From: Dendrophyllia cribrosa
Taxonomy: Eukaryota; Cnidaria; Anthozoa; Scleractinia; Dendrophylliidae
Assembly (NCBI GenBank): GCA_024195265.1
Contig: JAJLRJ010000008.1
Span: forward strand, 4,772,001 to 4,836,000
Direction of reading: 5' to 3'
DNA length: 64,000 nucleotides
The translations under genes and the position numbers were made by a program. This document shows positions 29,801-41,800 of this stretch, piece after piece (positions within the stretch are counted from its first letter, which is position 1; each line of letters opens with the position of its first letter). The notes under the pieces are model-generated. The model was not told the DNA's origin, ran no database searches, and was given only the letters and a program-made list of their open reading frames with translations.

Positions 29801-32800
29801 CTAGTCTGAATTCTTGCTTTTGCAGGGATTTTATTCCAGGAACAGATCTCCTTTACTGAAGGCTGCATTTACTTGCCTCTGATTTTGGTCTGGTAGTATG
29901 CAAGTTTATCTGAGGCTCCATATAGTTTTTTGGCACGCGAGGCATGGCCACGAAAATAAAGAAAAAATAAAGAAAATAAAGAGGTTTGTACAGTGTTAAA
30001 ACGTTAATTGCGCTCGTTCCACACGGTAAATTTTTACAAAAGTTGGCAAATTGGTAGGATTTTCTTGGTTCGCGATCACAAAGAAAAGACAACATTTTTT
30101 TTACATACACAAACCCAATAAACGTAAAAAACGAAATGTGAGTAAATTGCCTGACTCGTCCCCTACGAATATGACCAGCAAATATGAAGAACGAAGCCGC
30201 ACAATATAGTTCATAAGCCACCGGCTTCTATATAGGCTTCCTTGTCACTACCACCTTAAACATTTTGTAGTCTATCGTCTTTTAAGTTATTATAAATTTC
30301 TAGTGTATTGTATTATTATTATTATTATATATTTTTTAATGTGGTTAATGGCAAAATAAAATGAATGAATGAATGAATATCTCAATTAACGAGAGAAGCG
30401 CGGCCGAGGGGAGCGCAAGGGGTGATGAGAAGACTCGGGATCTGCCAGTCGTTTTTTCCCTTTCCTTTTCCTCCTTCCCATCACCCCCTTCGATCACGCT
30501 TCTCTCGTTCCGCGTCCATACCCTATGCGTGTCTCCCTCGTCTTGCCTTGAGAAACGGGTAAATTGCCAAAAATTATGTACCGATTGTTTTATGGATTTG
30601 TCATATGAGGCTTAATGAATGTTTATACTGTTTCGCCAAAAATCGTGAATATTTACCGTGTAAAAACCGAGAAAAGCCGTCGAGAGTTTTGCTAGCCATG
30701 AACAACAAGCCCAACAACCCAAGAAGTGGTTGCCATAGTAACGAGACAAGACTGCCAAATTAGACTCCGTAAAGGAGAAAGCCTGAGCTATGTGTATGTG
30801 TATATTATGCCTAGTATCGCGAAACAAAACTCTCGAAAGACAGCAATAAGATCATGTATGCTTTATTTGGAAGACTGGCCAATAACTATATAGAGCCACC
30901 TTAATCAGACGTTTCATCAAGAATTAATTTTAAATACGATGGAGAAATACTGCTGTAAATTTTGTACATAATAATAGACCACTTTCATAATGGCGGCCGA
31001 TTTATTTATTCTTTTATATGTATGTTAATTAGCCTCACTGGCCTCATTTTAGAGTAAAAATTCTTTTGAATTTTGCACATGTTACCGAGGCTAGTGAGGC
31101 TAATTAACATACATATAAAAGAATAAATAAATCGGCCGCCATTATGAAAGTGGTCTATAGCTAATTGTCTAGTTCTCCTATATTCCAGTCTTTCCCAGCC
31201 TAGTTTATCCAATAATTCACCAGAGCTTGTTTTGTAATTTGAAAGCAAAATCCTAGTAACTGCTGGAGTTTCTCAGATATTCCTTTGCCAATACTGCACC
31301 AGACAATGCTTGAAAATTGAAAATATGGTAGGATTAATGGCCAAAATGATTTCCTTGGTTTTGGTTTAAAGACACTCAAATAAGATTTTCAGTTTTATAA
31401 AGGGTGATGTCGCAGCTCTTAGAAGATCTCACACCATTGGCTTGCCACATTTAGACCTAACAATAGGACAAACAACATAACAATGGACCCTAACCCTAAA
31501 AACGATAGCAGCTGTGTTTTACAAGGCCAATGAAAATAGAAGCTTCTAAGAGCTGCGACCCTACCGTTTATAAAGCTGCTTTCATTAAAGTTATTTATTG
31601 GACAATTTTACCAAAAGCACTTACCCTTTTCCTTTCTTCGGCGAGCAAAGAAAACTTTCTTTCCAGTTCACCAAACTCTGTGTGGTCCTTGCTGGCTGCC
31701 TACAAAATATTCAACACACATCATATACATTTATAATTTTGAAAAAGGGTTTGTTATTTCTTCTGGAAGCTGACAAACATTATAATAATAATTACAGAAA
31801 TGGAAAATTACAGCTTCATGCACACCTGTACATCTGAATGAATGCTAACCATACTCCAAATTAGCCACTTTCCAATACAAAGTAAAACATTTCATACAAT
31901 TTTTACTTCAGTGTCAAATAAGATCAGCCTTATGTGACATGGTAACTTCACTAAAATATATGTCTGTATTTGTTAAGAATGATGTTGTAAGAGGTACAAT
32001 GCATATTTACGAAAGAAAAGTAAGTCCTCCCCCCCCCCCCCAGTTTTAACCCAGAAAAGAACCTATTTAAGAACTTGATTTAGAACCACCTTGTTTAGCA
32101 TAAACAAAGGTCTTAAAGTTCTTATAGCCATAACTACCTGGCTGCTTTTCACGCCAATGTCCTTCTCGGCAACATTATACATTACTGCAGAGAAAGAAAA
32201 CAGTCTCATTGGTTAGTCTCAAAACCTACAGTCTCCTCACCAATTCCCATATATCTTGAAGCATTAGTATTGAGAATTTGGTGGTAAAACAAGAAAATAT
32301 TATCCTTAGAATAGTTAATGATCTCCTTTTCTTTTTCAACCTTTCCTGTTTGACAATGTTTTAAGTACTGATCCACACAAGAAGGATAGTGCTGAACGGC
32401 TGTGCACAAAGGAATGTCAATTTTTTTCATTGTTACAACTATAGTGATGTCATTAGCCTAGATTAAAAAACTGCTCAAAAGTTAAGGTTCAAGGTGCATT
32501 TTGTCTATAGTTTTTAAGGTTTCAAGATATTTGAGACCCAATTGCACAACATGCAAGTTTTAAAAGATATTGTATTTGGGGAACTTCATCAATGAAGCAA
32601 AATTATTAGCTATTGTCTTCTGCTATTCTGATTGGTTAAGCACGAACATTTCCTAAAATTTATTTGACGCAAATGGATTTCCTTTATTTTTATAATGAAA
32701 TATAATTATGAACCATCAGCTCCTCCTCTATTCTTGAAACCAAAGATATTCAATCTATGTCAGAAAGAGCCAAAGCCGCAGAACAATGAAGTTTACCATT

Positions 32801-35800
32801 GATAGTTCTTATGTGAAGCATTACTTAATATTGCTACATTAATTTACACTCAACCCCCACCCCCTTCCTATACACAAGCATTTACAATACTGTAGTTATG
32901 CAGATATACAGTTAACCCTCTCTGCAATGGTTATCCTTGGAAAGTAGGTGCAGGCCATTATGAGGTTTTCAATGCACACTACAGACAATGTGTTGCCGCA
33001 GCAAGCTTGCGATCAATAACGGTTAATGATAAGCGAGCCAGGTGTGCATAAATGACAGTATTTTCGTTCAGGTTGTTGGTACAGGTCAGGACTATTGCCA
33101 TCACATATTTTCACGGTCAATCTGTTCTGTGATGGCATCGTTTTCGAGTACATTTCATACAGTATTGGAAGTAACTACACTTGGAATGTACAGTCAAAGC
33201 ACTAGAGGGCCACAACTCTCTACTCTTCAAGTAGTTTTGTTTAGTTTTTTTTACATGCATTATTTCTCTAAAACGATGGAAAAAAAAAACAGCAGCAAAA
33301 ATTCCGAACAATGTTTTGCAGTTAATTTGTAGGTCACATGCCAAAAATGAGGCAAACCAGAGCGAGAAAAACTAAACAAGGCATAAAATTTTACATAGAA
33401 TGGTTATGCTCCGACACTTTCAATTATTAGAGGATTTGAGTAAAGGAATAAGTAGTGAGACAAAAAAAACATAGCTGTTGTACATTGATGGCCATTATGA
33501 CAAAGGTGGCCATTTGTGGAGGTTTGACTGTATTAAATACTGAAGACTTATTTCAAGAACTGTACGGTACCAACCACTTTGTTTTGATTTGGTCTTTCTT
33601 GGTTCAGAAATTGTCCTGTCATAATCCTCTACTGCTAACAGCCTTGCTTCATGAGGAGCACTAAACGATGGCTCAGCAATTTCACCTGCAGCTTCATCAC
33701 CAGCTGTTAAAAAACCTGACTCTGTGTGTGGTGTTTCACCGTACAAGCGGCGGGTCCTGCCAGTATGAGTTCGGACCATCTCTTCACCTGATTTAGTATC
33801 TTCAAATACCACATCAAACCTGTCAAATGAGCCAAAGTAACAAACATTGTTAAACTGAATGCGCACGCATCGAATGCTAGCTTATGTTGGCTATGCACCT
33901 TAACTGAACTCATTTTTTGTTTTTATTCTTAACATGCTTCCCCAACAACTCACTTGCACACAATTACATTGTATAATTGTTGGAAATTTGAGAGGGAAGT
34001 CATTTTGAAAAATGCTGGGTGGTAACTTTGTCAAGCTTCCTTCTCAAAATGTACGGTTCTTGGAAATACCCATGTCTCTTCAGGGGGTCTCAAAGCTGTG
34101 AATTCAGAGTTGTTAAAGCTAGACTGAAATTTCTAGAGGAGTGGGGGAAAGGGTTTAAATTTTCAATTCAAATTGTGTGCTATAATTCCAAAATCACAAC
34201 AATTGCTCTGGCTAGTCATAGCAGGCACAGACAACCTGACAAACCAATCAGAACTGGCTGCAAATACATGAAGCCTGGGGAAACATGTGCAAGCAAGTCA
34301 ACAATATTTTTGGTTTTACTTCTGATTCAGACTGGCTGAGAAAATGGAGCAAGCTTCAATAACTAATCACTTGATTGAAAAATGTAAAGCGCATCTGATC
34401 ATATCTTATGCATGTTAATTTGTGCTAAGCAATAAATTATTATTATTAAATTATTATTAAAGCAAGGCAAATGCAAATTACTTTAATAAACACTTAAAGG
34501 GGCTATGTCACCATTTTTAGCGTTACTTTAAAAAGCCAAAAGACATCTTTATATCAGTGAAAACCCAAAAATAATGGTCCAGTTTTGTTTCAAATTATTC
34601 TACTAGTGCTCTAAAAATAAAAAATAAGTGTCTTGGGCTGCAGATGGCCAGGATGGAAATGGATTGTATCTTGAAAAAATTGGCCAATTTTTTCAAGTTT
34701 ATCGCTTGTGTCTTAGAAAATTCGCTAAAACTCCGATTATGATTTATTTTCTCTGCTAAAATTCACTTGATATCTTCCTGTTAGTGTTCTTTAAGCATTT
34801 CGTGTATGACAAAGGTACTTAGTTTTAATTTGGGACGGTTTTGACCCAAAAACCCCAAATCACCATGACATAGCTCCTTTAACCCTTTCACTCCCAGAGT
34901 CAATTAGAGAGATTAGTTCCAACTTTCCAGTCTGTCTATGATATCCTATGGTATAATCATTCAAATGAAACCTGTTTGGCAGTACTTTTGCATGGTACAA
35001 GGATCACCACGGGTGATGATTGCTAATTGCTATGGAGAACACGCCCCTTTCGGGCCAGCCTTCATCGGGTTTAGTGTATCGGTTTTCAGATCGCTCCACG
35101 TTAGCTTTGAGCAAGTCATCGCTCATTTCGTTGATCTCATTCCGGGAACGAACGCCCTCTCGACTTTTATAGTCAATCTCTAGCGTTTAGTTGTTTCCAC
35201 TCTCAGTCATGTCGCAAAAATCCAAGCAGAAATCCAGGTCCAAACCCCAACTGGAGGATTACTCATTTCCACCGTCGCCGCAACCTCAGCTATTCGAGCA
35301 TTACGCTCAATTCCGCAACGACGAACCAGCCCTTAGGCCTGTCCTCGGGCATCATTCGCCTTCAGAAAGGAAACAACAACTTCTGGATAAAGAATTAGAG
35401 CTGGTGAAGCAGGAAAAAGAAAAGTTGGCGTTAGAACTCGAAGTGCTTCGTTTACGCCAAGTTCTCGGACCAGGAACGCCCCCAACTACATCGGCAGCGT
35501 CATGTGCGTCTGGAAAGTCTGTCACAAAGAAAAGGATCATCGACTGGCCGCAGGATTTTGTTCCAGGTACGTCAACAAATCCTGAGTTCAATTCTTTAGA
35601 TTTACCATCTTTTGTTGCCGGTTATTTGGCGATGATTCGAACATATGATACGGCAACGAACGCGCACATGCTCGCCATACTAGAAGTTCTTATGGCCAAA
35701 GCCATTAGTTACACTTGGGCAAGCGTACGAGGTTTCTATTCCTATTTGGCAAGGCAAGTCGAACTGCGTAGATTGGATTGGGATCGCCTTACTGAAATTC

Positions 35801-38800
35801 GGGACATGGCGTCCACATTTTTCAAGCATTCGGATTTACGCTCGACCCATTCCAAGAATCTGAATTCACCCACTTCTTCTTCGCCCTCTTCTGGATCTTT
35901 TTCACAAGAACTCACAGCTAAAGGTTGCCAAGCGTGGAATTACAAGGGTTCTTGTTCTTGTGATTCCACTGCCGGTAACTACGCCTCACATCATTTGTGC
36001 CGAGTTTGCAAGTCAAGCGAGCATCCTATGCTGCACTGTCCCAAGCGGAAAATGCCAATTCCCAACCAGCAATGACGGGACAGTCAGAATATTGGCCTTA
36101 CAGTATATACGGATTATGACACGGACTCGGACACGGACACGAAAACGGAACACCATGTTATCGAAACATAAATTTTTCTCAGCCAATTCATCGCGCGCGG
36201 TTGTCGCTTATATTCTCGCCTCGAAGTCCCCGCAACCGAATGCCTACGGAGCCAAAATACCCGTTTCTTCGCAACTGAACATTTCTGTTTGGAGACATTA
36301 TTTGACAGATTATGTCGACCACACCGTTGTTGATTTCTTGCAATTCGGTTGGCCTATAAACTATACGTCAAGTGTTTTGCCTCAGCCTACTCACATCAAT
36401 CATCAGTCAGCTCTTGCCTATCCCGAGGATGTCCAACATTATTTATCAACTGAATTGAGCTTCGGAGCTCTTGCTGGGCCCTTTAAAGAGAATCCTTTAC
36501 CGGACGACCTTATTACGTCCCCTTTACAGACAGTCTACAAACGTGGTTCTACTAAGCGACGGGTTGTGATGGACCTTAGTTTTCCGCATGCAGCCTCTGT
36601 CAACAGCGGTATTCCGAAAACTCATTATTTGGACAATGAATTTCAACTTCGTCTTCCAGGCATACACAGACTGCGTGAGTTCATTATCAGCAAAGGCCCA
36701 GGTTGTTGCGTTTATAAGAAGGATCTAAAGCGTGCGTACAGGCAATTTCCAATTGATCCCAAAGATTATAAATATCTCGGTTTTATGTGGGATGGTCTTT
36801 TGTATTTCGATACTAGATGCCCATTCGGTCTGCGTTCATCAGCGTTAGTGTGTCAACGAACTACTCGGGCGGTAATTCACGTTTTTACCATGGAAGGTTA
36901 TACTGCCGACGTCTACTTAGACGATTTTTACGGAGCCGAACACCCAGCAGATTCTCATTTCGCCTTTGCACGTCTTCAAGATTTATTTGATGAACTAGGC
37001 CTACAATCGTCACCTGAAAAAGACTGTCATCCTTCTACGAGGATGATTTGCCTTGGGATTTTGGTGGACACTGAGAAAATGCTTTTTGAAGTTCCGGCGG
37101 ATCGCTTATCAGACCTTCAAACGGAGTTATTGCAGTGGACACAATTTTCAACTTTTACACGGCGTCAATTGCAATCGTTACTAGGGAAACTGTCATTTGT
37201 CACAGCTTGCGTCCGGCCAGGCCGGATATTTATGTCACGCCTTTTAAATCGCTTGCGCAGTTTGCCTTCTAAGCAGTCACGTTTTCCAGTTACCAGTGAT
37301 ATGCTATCTGACATTGACTGGTGGTTGACCTTTTTACCATACTTCAATGGCTCCGCCATGATTGCGTTACACCCGCGTGACTTTAATGACGTGCTATTTA
37401 CCTGTGATTCTTCTTTACATCGAGGCGGTGCTACGTGTTTCGACGAATGTATCTCGTTCGCCTTTCCCAGGGACATTGAAGAATCGGCCTTGCACATCAA
37501 TGCGTTAGAACTGTTTGTACTTGTCATGGCTGTTAAGATTTGGGCCCCCAAGTTGGCAGGTTCTAGATTCCAGATTTCGTGTGACAACGATGCTGCCGTC
37601 CAGGTGGTGCGCTCAGGTCGCACACGTGATGCCTTCATGCAGCGTTGCTTAAGACAACTTTGGCTCACATCAGCTCGTTTTGATTTAGAATTACATGTCT
37701 CTCATATTTCGGGGGTCCACAATGTCTTTGCCGATTGCCTTAGTCGCTGGGATGCCGATTCTACGTTTCAAAGAAAGTTCCATGAACTCGCTTCTCAGCG
37801 TAATCTTTGTTTTCACATGTTATCCATTGACAGCGAGGATTTAGCCTTTGACCTTTCTTAATGGGTGCTTTGTGCCTTTGTTGCAGATCGTCGAAGGCAA
37901 GTTCAACCATCACCAGATATTCAAGCATTGGATTCTCTCGGACGCGACTTGATCGAGAGAGCATACGCAGATTCAACTCAGCGGAACTTGAACTCCCACA
38001 TAAAGATTTATATGACATTTTGCGAGGCAGTTTCGTCCGCTCCGTTTCCAGTGACTGTAAAATTAATTACACGTTACATAGCTTATTTAGTGTCACTCGG
38101 CCGCGTTTACGGTACTATCCTGAATCATTTAAGTAGCATTAAGCATATGCATAAGTTTCTTGGTCATGATTTGACTTGGGATAGTGATTATCGTTATAAA
38201 TTGTTGTTACGCGGAGTTAAGCGTTATTTAGGAACAGCAGTTAAGCGCAAGGCTCCAATCACTCCACGATTGTTATTACGCATTGTACACCTTTTCGATT
38301 TCGATAATCCTTTGCATGTCGCTATGTGGGCGCTTTTTCTAGTAGCTTTTTACTCCTTTTTACGCAAGTCGAATTTAGTTGTTGATAGCGCGGCGCAAGT
38401 CTCGCCTAAGGTCCTTTTGCGGTCAGATCTTCGTTTTGATGCATCGTTCGCTTATCTAACAGTTCGCGCGTCGAAAACTATTCAGTTTCAGGAACGCCTT
38501 TTTTCTTTACCCTTGCCGCGCATTCCGGGTAGTTTGTTGTGCCCTGTAGCCGCTTTGGTTAATCACCTTCGGATTAATCAGGTACCCCAGGACATGCCAT
38601 TATTCTCGGTTAGGTCCGATAGTTCATTGAGTCATATTACCTATACGCAATTTAGTTCTTTTCTGGCCAGGGTTATCAAAGCTGTCGGTCTTGATTCTAC
38701 TAGCTACTCCTCTCATAGTTTTAGGCGCGGCGGCGCTACCTTTGCCTTTGAAGCTAAAGTACCATCTGAGTTAATTAAGGCACAGGGCGACTGGCATAGT

Positions 38801-41800
38801 GACTGTTATCTAATTTATCTTGAAATGACTGACCGGCAAAAGAGGGCGGCTGCTACTCGCATGGCTGCCGCTATTTCACATATTGCTGTTTAGTTCATTC
38901 TTCCCTTCCTTCAAGTTACTGTTAATTAATTTCTCTCATCTCAACCACATACTACCATGTTTGGGCCTTGGCAGTTTTGTTCATTGACCTCTCGCCAGCG
39001 TCTCGTTCTGCTAGTCAATAAACTGTTTTGCCCAAACATTGTAGTCTGTGTTTGATATTACAAGTAATTGTACAAGGATCACCACGGGTGATGATTGCTA
39101 ATTGCTATGGAGAACACGCCCCTTTCGGGCCAGCCTTCATCGGGTTTAGTGTATCGGTTTTCAGATCGCTCCACGTTAGCTTTGAGCAAGTCATCGCTCA
39201 CCCGCCCACTCCACCCTTGGCAGTTTTGTTCATTGACCTCTCGCCAGCGTCTCGTTCTGCTAGTCAATAAACTGTTTTGCCCAAACATTGTAGTCTGTGT
39301 TTGATATTACAAGTAATTGTACCATTTGTTTTTCGATATTTTACAAAATGAAATTTGGGATTTTTCTTGAATTCTTATTTCAGCACATGGCACTCTTTGG
39401 TGTTAAAGCATTAATTGAACACTGCTTTATTGGGATACAACCTGAATACAATAAACAAAATTCCTTTAAACCTGGTACGAAGATCGGTTTTCTTGACAAC
39501 CATCCCTCCTGCTGCCACAGAATAAGGCGTGGCCTGTAGATGGTCAGAACTTTCTTTGGTTGTGGCAGGTTTTGCCTGCAGGTGTCTTTTACTCTGACTG
39601 GACGGAGATGAAGACTTGGGCCTTGATATTAAAAATATGAGTGAGTGCACAACTTAGCATAAAATGATATAATAACCAACTAATTAGTTACTCAATAGTA
39701 TGAAAGACATTCTGAAAGAGGGTGTAAAAGTTCCATAAATCAGAACTTATTTAAATTTTGAGCCAAAAGAAAGAGGACTTTTTTTTCAAATCATATACTT
39801 GTAGAACAAGAAATGTGGGTGTTTTACCCAAAATGCATTCACCTTCCAAAGGGAGGGAGCTGCAGACACCATTTTCTATTTCTAAAAATCTTTCAAAGTC
39901 ATATTCTCAAGCTCATAAATAATTCATCAAGTTTAAGCAAACAAAAATCATACATATGTGAGTGTCACAGTGGTTTGAAAACTCAATCTTAATTAGCATA
40001 GAATTTGGCATTTTATTTCTTTATTTTCTCTGATGTATTTAATGAGCAGTTTGAGAAGCTATATCAAACACTCATCAGATATCCAAATAACTCGAGCTAG
40101 TCAAGCTCAGGGGTCAAAATGATGCCTGTCTACCTGTCTATTTCAAGTAAATGTTCGGAAGTGACAGGTAAAAAATATAGCTGCAGACAGGCAAGGAATT
40201 CCTTAATAATTCAGAATTTGTTGATTTGAATAATACTTTCATCTGCTATCCACTCGCACTTGTGCAGTTTCGGAAGCCATTGTCACGGCTCTGGCACGGT
40301 GGTTACCAGACTTCTCAATAAAAGTGGGATGATGCAATCTTTGCAGTGTACGTGCATGACATGCATGAAATGAATTCTTTCAGTTCACAATATGCGATAT
40401 GAATCATTTTCTAAAGTGTAAACAATGTGCCGAAACAGCGGAAGCCGGAGTAGTACATACCGAAGAGAATGAGCCACTCGGAATTCTTAAACACTAAAAA
40501 ACGTCCAGCAGAGCAGCCCATTGTCAAAGCACTAATTAACATGAAAACAACAAAATCGACCTCATGAAGAAACTGTTCACAACTGTGTTTAAGTTTTGTT
40601 ATCATTAAAAAATGAAAATAAACATTAAATTTTTGTTCAGGTTTGATGTTGGTAGTGACAGGTAGAAAAACACAGGTAAACGGCCTGGGAACATTTTTAC
40701 CCCTGCAAGCTACACCTCCATTTTTTAACTCATAACCACTCAGTGTTTGGAAATTCTGATGAAACACTCTTCCTCTGTCATGTTTGATATATAATTATTT
40801 GCAATATAGTGAATATACCTACCCGCTAGATAACAAATCATGTTTTCTTGCATGGGGAGATGGTGTCATTTTCATGACATCTGGTATGGTTGGAGTTCCA
40901 GAATGTACCTGTGTAGTGGCAAATTTTTGACAGCTTGGTCCTAACTCAGTACTGAGTACATCTCTCCCAAACTCTGGACTGGTGACATTTGATGTAGCCA
41001 GACTCTGCTCTGCTCTCTGAATTTCTCGTTTCTTTATTGGAGTTGATTGTTCCCATGTTTTTCTTCCTGTAAATGGTTTGTTTTTACCAGTCGGCTGTTC
41101 AATGTGACTATAAAGATAAAATAAGAATGAAAACTACGACGATTGACCTTACAAAATATTGTTACTAAATAAATATAATTATATAAAAATAATATAAACT
41201 GACAGACTAATTTTTTGATACAGTTAAAGCTCTCACAAGCAACCACCCCTGGAAGTGGTCGTGACTCAAGAGTTGGTCACTTATGAGAATAAATTTTCAT
41301 TAATTAGGGATCATTCACACACACAAAAAAAAAAAACAGAAGTTGGTTGCCTATGAGAACTTGAAACATGCCAAAAGGATAACATATACAGTGTTTCTTG
41401 TAAACAGCATATTAAATGACACACATCAACAAAATGATTACTTTTCCTTTTCTAAATTTAAATGTCTTTCAACAACCATCCAGATCTGTCTACAAAAGAC
41501 CTCTCACGGTGGGCATAGATTCACTCAAAATCGCTTGCCATTTCGCGATATAATAATAACTTTTTCCGTTTTGACGTTGTTAACATAAAATTTTACAACA
41601 GCAAATAACTCATCATTTTCACAAATAATTGAATCTTTTTGTTTAAATTCCATTTTTGCAATTTTTGGCGGGAAAATGACGTCATAAAGTTGGCGCCAAA
41701 AAAATAACTTTGTCGATTTTTAGTTTTAACTCTGAGTTCAGAAATTTATGATTTATGATGTATTATTTTATAAATAATTATTCTGGAGCAGGAAAGCAAC

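Larger units (their letters stand above)
34995..39322 (+). mobile_element. Ngaro-type (DIRS-order) tyrosine-recombinase retrotransposon
   Basis: A 4.3-kb element in the intron between MPHOSPH9 exons 10 and 11, antisense to the gene. It has a gag-like frame, an RT-RNase H frame and a tyrosine recombinase frame. Its termini are split direct repeats in the order A1-coding-B1-A2-B2 (131 bp and 108 bp, each pair identical by eye). This arrangement defines Ngaro/PAT-like elements and excludes LTR, LINE and the inverted-repeat DIRS1 type. GTAC occurs at the left edge, at the B1/A2 joint and at the right edge, consistent with recombinase-mediated insertion of a circular intermediate without target duplication. 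Identical repeats and open frames suggest recent insertion. Confidence 0.93.
34879..39414. mobile_element. TTAA-bounded repeat split by the Ngaro element
   Basis: Left part 34879-34997 begins TTAACCCTTTCACTCCCAG. The right part resumes at 39323 with CATTTGTTTTTCGATATTTT and ends at TTAA 39411-39414. Colinear with the uninterrupted copy at 62261-62473. Confidence 0.8.

Noticed and set aside
35960..36154. Longer N-terminus for the RT frame
   Set aside because: Overlaps the gag-like frame and is threonine/arginine repeat-like; the ATG at 36155 fits better, though a frameshift fusion cannot be excluded.
37165..37668. 167-codon frame antisense to the Ngaro RT gene
   Set aside because: Shadow of the coding strand; no recognisable domain.
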